The position numbers and the translations under genes were made by a program. This document shows, one piece after another, positions 60,860-64,000 of a stretch of DNA of 64,000 nucleotides. A model generated the notes under the pieces. The model was not told the origin of the DNA and searched no databases. It was given only the letters and a program-made list of their open reading frames with translations. How positions within the stretch are numbered: the first letter of the stretch is position 1; each line of letters begins with the position of its first letter. Source of the DNA: Chitinophagaceae bacterium (GTDB lineage Bacteria; Bacteroidota; Bacteroidia; Chitinophagales; Chitinophagaceae); contig JAMLGT010000007.1 in NCBI GenBank assembly GCA_023957755.1, positions 156,258 through 220,257 on the forward strand, read 5' to 3'.

Positions 60860-63280
60860 ATGATCAGGAACTACCTAATTACCGCATGGCGGAATATTCG
60901 TAAAAACAAACTCCACAGTTCAATCAATTTCATAGGGTTGGCGACAGCTTTCACTTGCAGCATTTTTATACTGCTGATTGTGTACTATCAATTCTCCTAC
61001 GATAACTTTCAACAAAATAAGGATAAACTGTACAAAATCTATACTTTTCAAATTGGACCAAATGGTGAAGAACTCAACACGGCAATGCCTTATGCACTAG
61101 CTCCGACCCTCAAGAGTGAGAATATTGGAATAGAAAATGTAACAAACATCCTGAATGCCGGGAGGCTAGTACGATATAAGGACAAGACCCTTGATATGCG
61201 AACTACTTTGGTTGATGAGGACTTTTTGCGTATGTTCTCATTTCCCGTGTTGCAGGGAGATACATACAATCCATTGAGCAGTGTAAGCAATGTAGTACTC
61301 ACCAAAAGAAGTGCAGACAATATATTTGGTAAGGAAGACCCAATTGGAAAATCCATTGAAGTAAAAATAGGGAACAAGTGGCAAAAGCTTATGGTAACAG
61401 CAGTAGTAAAGGATGTTCCTGACAACTCTACCATAAAGTTCTCATTGCTTGCCCGCACTGAGCTTTATCCTCCCTACCCTGAAATGCTAAAAACATGGGA
61501 TAGCCGCAACCACTCAGTATATGTGCAGCTTGCCAATAATACCACGTCCCAAAGTGTTCAAAATCGCCTGAGGAGCCTAATACAAAAACACAACCCCACA
61601 GATACGGATGTGGCAAAAAGAAACGGATTTAAACCGGACAGAAACGGCGATTATTTTAGCCTTCGGCTATTACCATTCTCAATAGAACATTTCACACCAC
61701 ACTTGAGCGAAAGCGGAGGAATTCCTAAAACCATATTATATGTGCTGATGCTCATCAGCATAATGATTATATTGATAGCATCTTTTAATTTTATTAATCT
61801 CAATATCGGGCTTTCATTTACCCGCACAAAGGAAATAGGTATCCGTAAATGTCTGGGGGCAGGTAAACGACAAATATGGATGCAGGTATGGGGTGAAAGT
61901 CTTTTTATGGTTTTATTTTCGGCTCTTGTGGCAGCGGCATCGGTTGCAGTATTAATAAAAGGATTCAATCAGATGTTTAACGCGAAACTCAGCCTTGGCT
62001 TATTGATTAAACCAATTCCGTTAATTGTATTGGCGGCATTGGTGCTGCTTGTATCCTTTATCGCATCAGGATTCCCCTCCCGAGTAATGGCAAGATTGAA
62101 GACCGTTGACATTCTGAAAGGAAAGATTACTATTAAGAAGCCCGGCATATTACGTTCGGCCTTAATTGTTACTCAGTTTGTTATTGCCATCGTACTTCTT
62201 TGCAGTACGGTGATTATTTTCCAGCAATTTGATTACCTCCGTTCAGCACCCCTTGGGTATAACACACAATCCATAATTAGTATCCCCATAAAGGATAATG
62301 ATGCTGGAAAGGAGATCGTTTCAAAACTTCGCACACGTTTGTCTGACCAGTCATCCGTAATTTCTGTAACAGGAACCGACACCAACCTTGGGATGGGAGA
62401 GGATCAAAGTTCAAGTACCTCAGTCACCTGTTTTACTTTTGGCGAAAGCATCATTTGCGGACAGACAATTACTGCTGATTATGATTTTCTGAAAACACTG
62501 GGTATTAAGCCGACTTCAGGGCGCGACTTTTCTTTAGACTATGCATCTGATACGGGTTTTCAGGTAATCGCCACTAAGAGTTACGCAGATCAATTTGGGG
62601 GAAAGGGCGTGGCCGGATTTTCTTACTATGCAGATAGTGCGGGTCCTAAAATCAATATTGTAGGCATAATACCTGATATTCAAATTAAAGCACTTACTGA
62701 CCAGCAGAAGCCAGTTACAATCTTTCTAAATCAGGGCGGTAAAATGAGTTATGCACTCGTCAAGGTGAGCACATCTAATCCTGTCGCAGCAATGGACATT
62801 GTAAAGAAAGCCTACCTGAGTGTGGAACCTGGAACAGAATTCAAGGGTTCTTTTGTAAACGAAAATATTGACCGTCTGTACAAGGATGAAAATATGATGG
62901 CTAACGTCTTTACGATTGCAGCACTCATAACCATTATACTCTCCTGTATGGGGTTATTTGGTATTGCTTCTATTATTATTCGTCAGCGAATAAAAGAAAT
63001 AGGCGTACGAAAGGTGTTGGGTGCATCTGTAGGGAATATCTTTACAATTGTGAACCGGGAATTTTTAAAGCCGGTAATAGTAGCTTTCCTTATAGCGGTA
63101 CCCCTTTGCTGGTGGGCGATGAGTGCCTGGTTACAAAATTATACACACCGGATTACTATCCACTGGTGGATATTTGTGGTGATCGGACTATCGGCATTTG
63201 TAATTACCATTTTTACAGTAAGTGTTCATTCCATAAGAGCAGCACTCGCCAATCCGGTAGATAGTTTGAGGACAGAGTGA
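60860..63280 (+). CDS. FtsX-like ABC permease 7, the most divergent copy
   Basis: 806 residues. The first coupling segment reads NFINLNIGLSFTRTKEIGIRK (about 309), lacking the STARS element of the other copies, and the second reads IIRQRIKEIGVRKVLGASVG (about 708). TM1 is in FIGLATAFTCSIFILLI. The membrane layout matches the family. Ends in NPVDSLRTE, where the others have NPVKSLRTE. The gene has no recognisable promoter of its own. Confidence 0.88.
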   Translation: MIRNYLITAWRNIRKNKLHSSINFIGLATAFTCSIFILLIVYYQFSYDNFQQNKDKLYKIYTFQIGPNGEELNTAMPYALAPTLKSENIGIENVTNILNAGRLVRYKDKTLDMRTTLVDEDFLRMFSFPVLQGDTYNPLSSVSNVVLTKRSADNIFGKEDPIGKSIEVKIGNKWQKLMVTAVVKDVPDNSTIKFSLLARTELYPPYPEMLKTWDSRNHSVYVQLANNTTSQSVQNRLRSLIQKHNPTDTDVAKRNGFKPDRNGDYFSLRLLPFSIEHFTPHLSESGGIPKTILYVLMLISIMIILIASFNFINLNIGLSFTRTKEIGIRKCLGAGKRQIWMQVWGESLFMVLFSALVAAASVAVLIKGFNQMFNAKLSLGLLIKPIPLIVLAALVLLVSFIASGFPSRVMARLKTVDILKGKITIKKPGILRSALIVTQFVIAIVLLCSTVIIFQQFDYLRSAPLGYNTQSIISIPIKDNDAGKEIVSKLRTRLSDQSSVISVTGTDTNLGMGEDQSSSTSVTCFTFGESIICGQTITADYDFLKTLGIKPTSGRDFSLDYASDTGFQVIATKSYADQFGGKGVAGFSYYADSAGPKINIVGIIPDIQIKALTDQQKPVTIFLNQGGKMSYALVKVSTSNPVAAMDIVKKAYLSVEPGTEFKGSFVNENIDRLYKDENMMANVFTIAALITIILSCMGLFGIASIIIRQRIKEIGVRKVLGASVGNIFTIVNREFLKPVIVAFLIAVPLCWWAMSAWLQNYTHRITIHWWIFVVIGLSAFVITIFTVSVHSIRAALANPVDSLRTE

Positions 63281-63620
63281 GGAGGGTCTTGATCCCGATA
63301 GCAATAAGAAGCGTTGCGGGTTGTGGGTTGTGGGTTATGATTGAAAAAATTCTCCGTGGCACTCCGTGATTCCTCCGTGGTACTCCGTGTAACAAAAAAA
63401 TAATTACACAGAGAAAAACCAGAGAAGACACAGAGTTACACAGAGAATATCTCCGTGGCCCTCCGTGAATACTCCGTGGTGCTCCGTGTAAGAAAAATTA
63501 ATTACACAGAAATAAGCCAGAGAAGACACAGAGTTACACAGAGAATATCTCCGTGGTGCTCCGTGTAACGAAAAATTAATTACACAGAGAAAAAGTCATA
63601 TAAGGCATAGAGTTGCGCAG
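63281..63620 (+). repeat. TCCGTG hairpin repeats between permeases 7 and 8
   Basis: Three units with landmarks at 63389, 63488 and 63564, spacing 99 and 76 bp, each with CTCCGTGTAA and TTACACAGAG arms; the unit size is that of the spacer before permease 6. Only a short G-rich tail follows the permease 7 stop, without the ~190-bp block. Confidence 0.8.
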
Positions 63621-63640
63621 AGAAGAAGACAACCACAAAC

Positions 63641-63747
63641 TGTATCAAAACCGTACACTTCTGTTTTGAAAGTGAACACAAATACAAGGAATAACAACCA
63701 TAATAACCTAATTATCAGCGATATAAAAATCGGCACCCTCGTTGTTA
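63641..63747 (+). promoter_or_regulatory. Sigma-54-type promoter P4 before permease 8
   Basis: TGTATCAAAACCGTACAC (63641-63658) and TGTTTTGAAAGTGAACAC (63662-63679), 21 bp apart; CTAATTATCAG (63708-63718) starts 28 bp later, then exactly 12 bp, CGGCAC-N5-TTGTTA (63731-63747). The match to P3 covers every element. A 28-codon frame (63759-63845) follows and ends in TAATG over the permease ATG. Confidence 0.65.
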
Positions 63748-63844
63748 TTTCTAATCGCATGAAGGTCATTTTGCATCGTGTATATTCCAACTCTAACAAA
63801 TCCTTGCCTTCATGCATTTGGCAGGTTCATAATCTATATAGCTA

Positions 63845-64000
63845 ATGAATTTCATTAAAACCATCTTCCGCTCTTTCAGGAAAAACAAAATTTTTTCCCT
63901 GATTAATATTGTCGGACTGACAGTGGGACTTACAAGTTGTATCCTTATCGGATTGTACATTCAACGACAGTTAAGTTTTGATAAGTTTCAAAAAAACGGT
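63845..64000 (+). CDS. FtsX-like ABC permease 8, 3' end outside window
   Basis: 52 codons are visible from the ATG at 63845: FIKTIFRSFRKNKIFSLIN, then TM1 (IVGLTVGLTSCILIGLYI) and LSFDKFQKNG, where the first periplasmic domain begins. It is closest to permease 6, and the whole promoter-plus-start region is duplicated between them. The array therefore continues past the window. Confidence 0.85.
   Translation, partial: MNFIKTIFRSFRKNKIFSLINIVGLTVGLTSCILIGLYIQRQLSFDKFQKNG

Noticed and set aside
1..64000. tRNA, rRNA, riboswitch, prophage integrase or transposase genes
   Set aside because: I saw no sequence with the required structure or coding motifs; the S74 fibre proteins resemble phage tail proteins, but no other phage gene is nearby.

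Overview
The window is a piece of a Bacteroidota chromosome, most likely from Chitinophagaceae or a close relative. The evidence is a type IX secretion C-terminal sorting domain, several TAnnTTTG promoter boxes, LytTR and FtsX-type gene families typical of the phylum, moderate A+T richness, and runs of ~800-residue FtsX-like permeases. I see no rRNA, tRNA, integrase or transposase gene.

Region 1 (1-13918) is a surface-polysaccharide locus. It holds a polysaccharide deacetylase (cut by the window edge), a formyltransferase, UDP-galactopyranose mutase, three glycosyltransferases, a polytopic membrane protein that may be the polymerase, a glutamine-dependent asparagine-synthase-like amidotransferase, and a set resembling PglD/PglE/PglC (acyltransferase, SDR epimerase, aminotransferase, initiating sugar transferase). 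Two glycosyltransferases look damaged: one has an in-frame amber codon at a position where the family usually has Trp, the other a 3' frameshift in a run of six A.

Region 2 (14035-27768) is mostly housekeeping. It has an ECF sigma factor with a repeat-bearing membrane protein and a Spy/CpxP-like protein; a minus-strand group of lytic transglycosylase, M19 dipeptidase and penicillin-acylase-family hydrolase; a GH25 lysozyme, MazG-like protein, accA, dapA and an esterase; a LytS/LytTR two-component pair; and a rhodanese.

Region 3 (27987-36273) encodes an unknown 224-residue protein and three exported proteins that begin with the same N-terminal module: one predicted seven-bladed FG-GAP propeller and two giant repeat fibres with C-terminal S74 self-cleaving chaperone domains. 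A T9SS cargo protein follows.

Region 4 (36372-64000) is the most unusual part. An NtrB/NtrC-type pair faces two tiny paralogous proteins, an HlyD-type adaptor, one MacB/LolD-type ATPase, and then seven complete plus one partial ~800-residue FtsX-like permeases, all on the + strand, with only one ATPase and one adaptor. Four places carry the same promoter architecture: two tandem ~18-bp dyads (consensus near TGTwTCAAAAyCGTACAC) about two helical turns apart, then 27-28 bp, a CTnATwATCAG box, exactly 12 bp, and a sigma-54-like nGGCAy-N4/5-TTGTT element. I infer that the NtrC-type protein drives the adaptor/transporter genes and at least two permeases as one sigma-54 regulon. The spacers between permeases are full of tandem hairpin repeats and duplicated blocks, and the array also hosts an intact PIN toxin-antitoxin pair and the remains of a second one.
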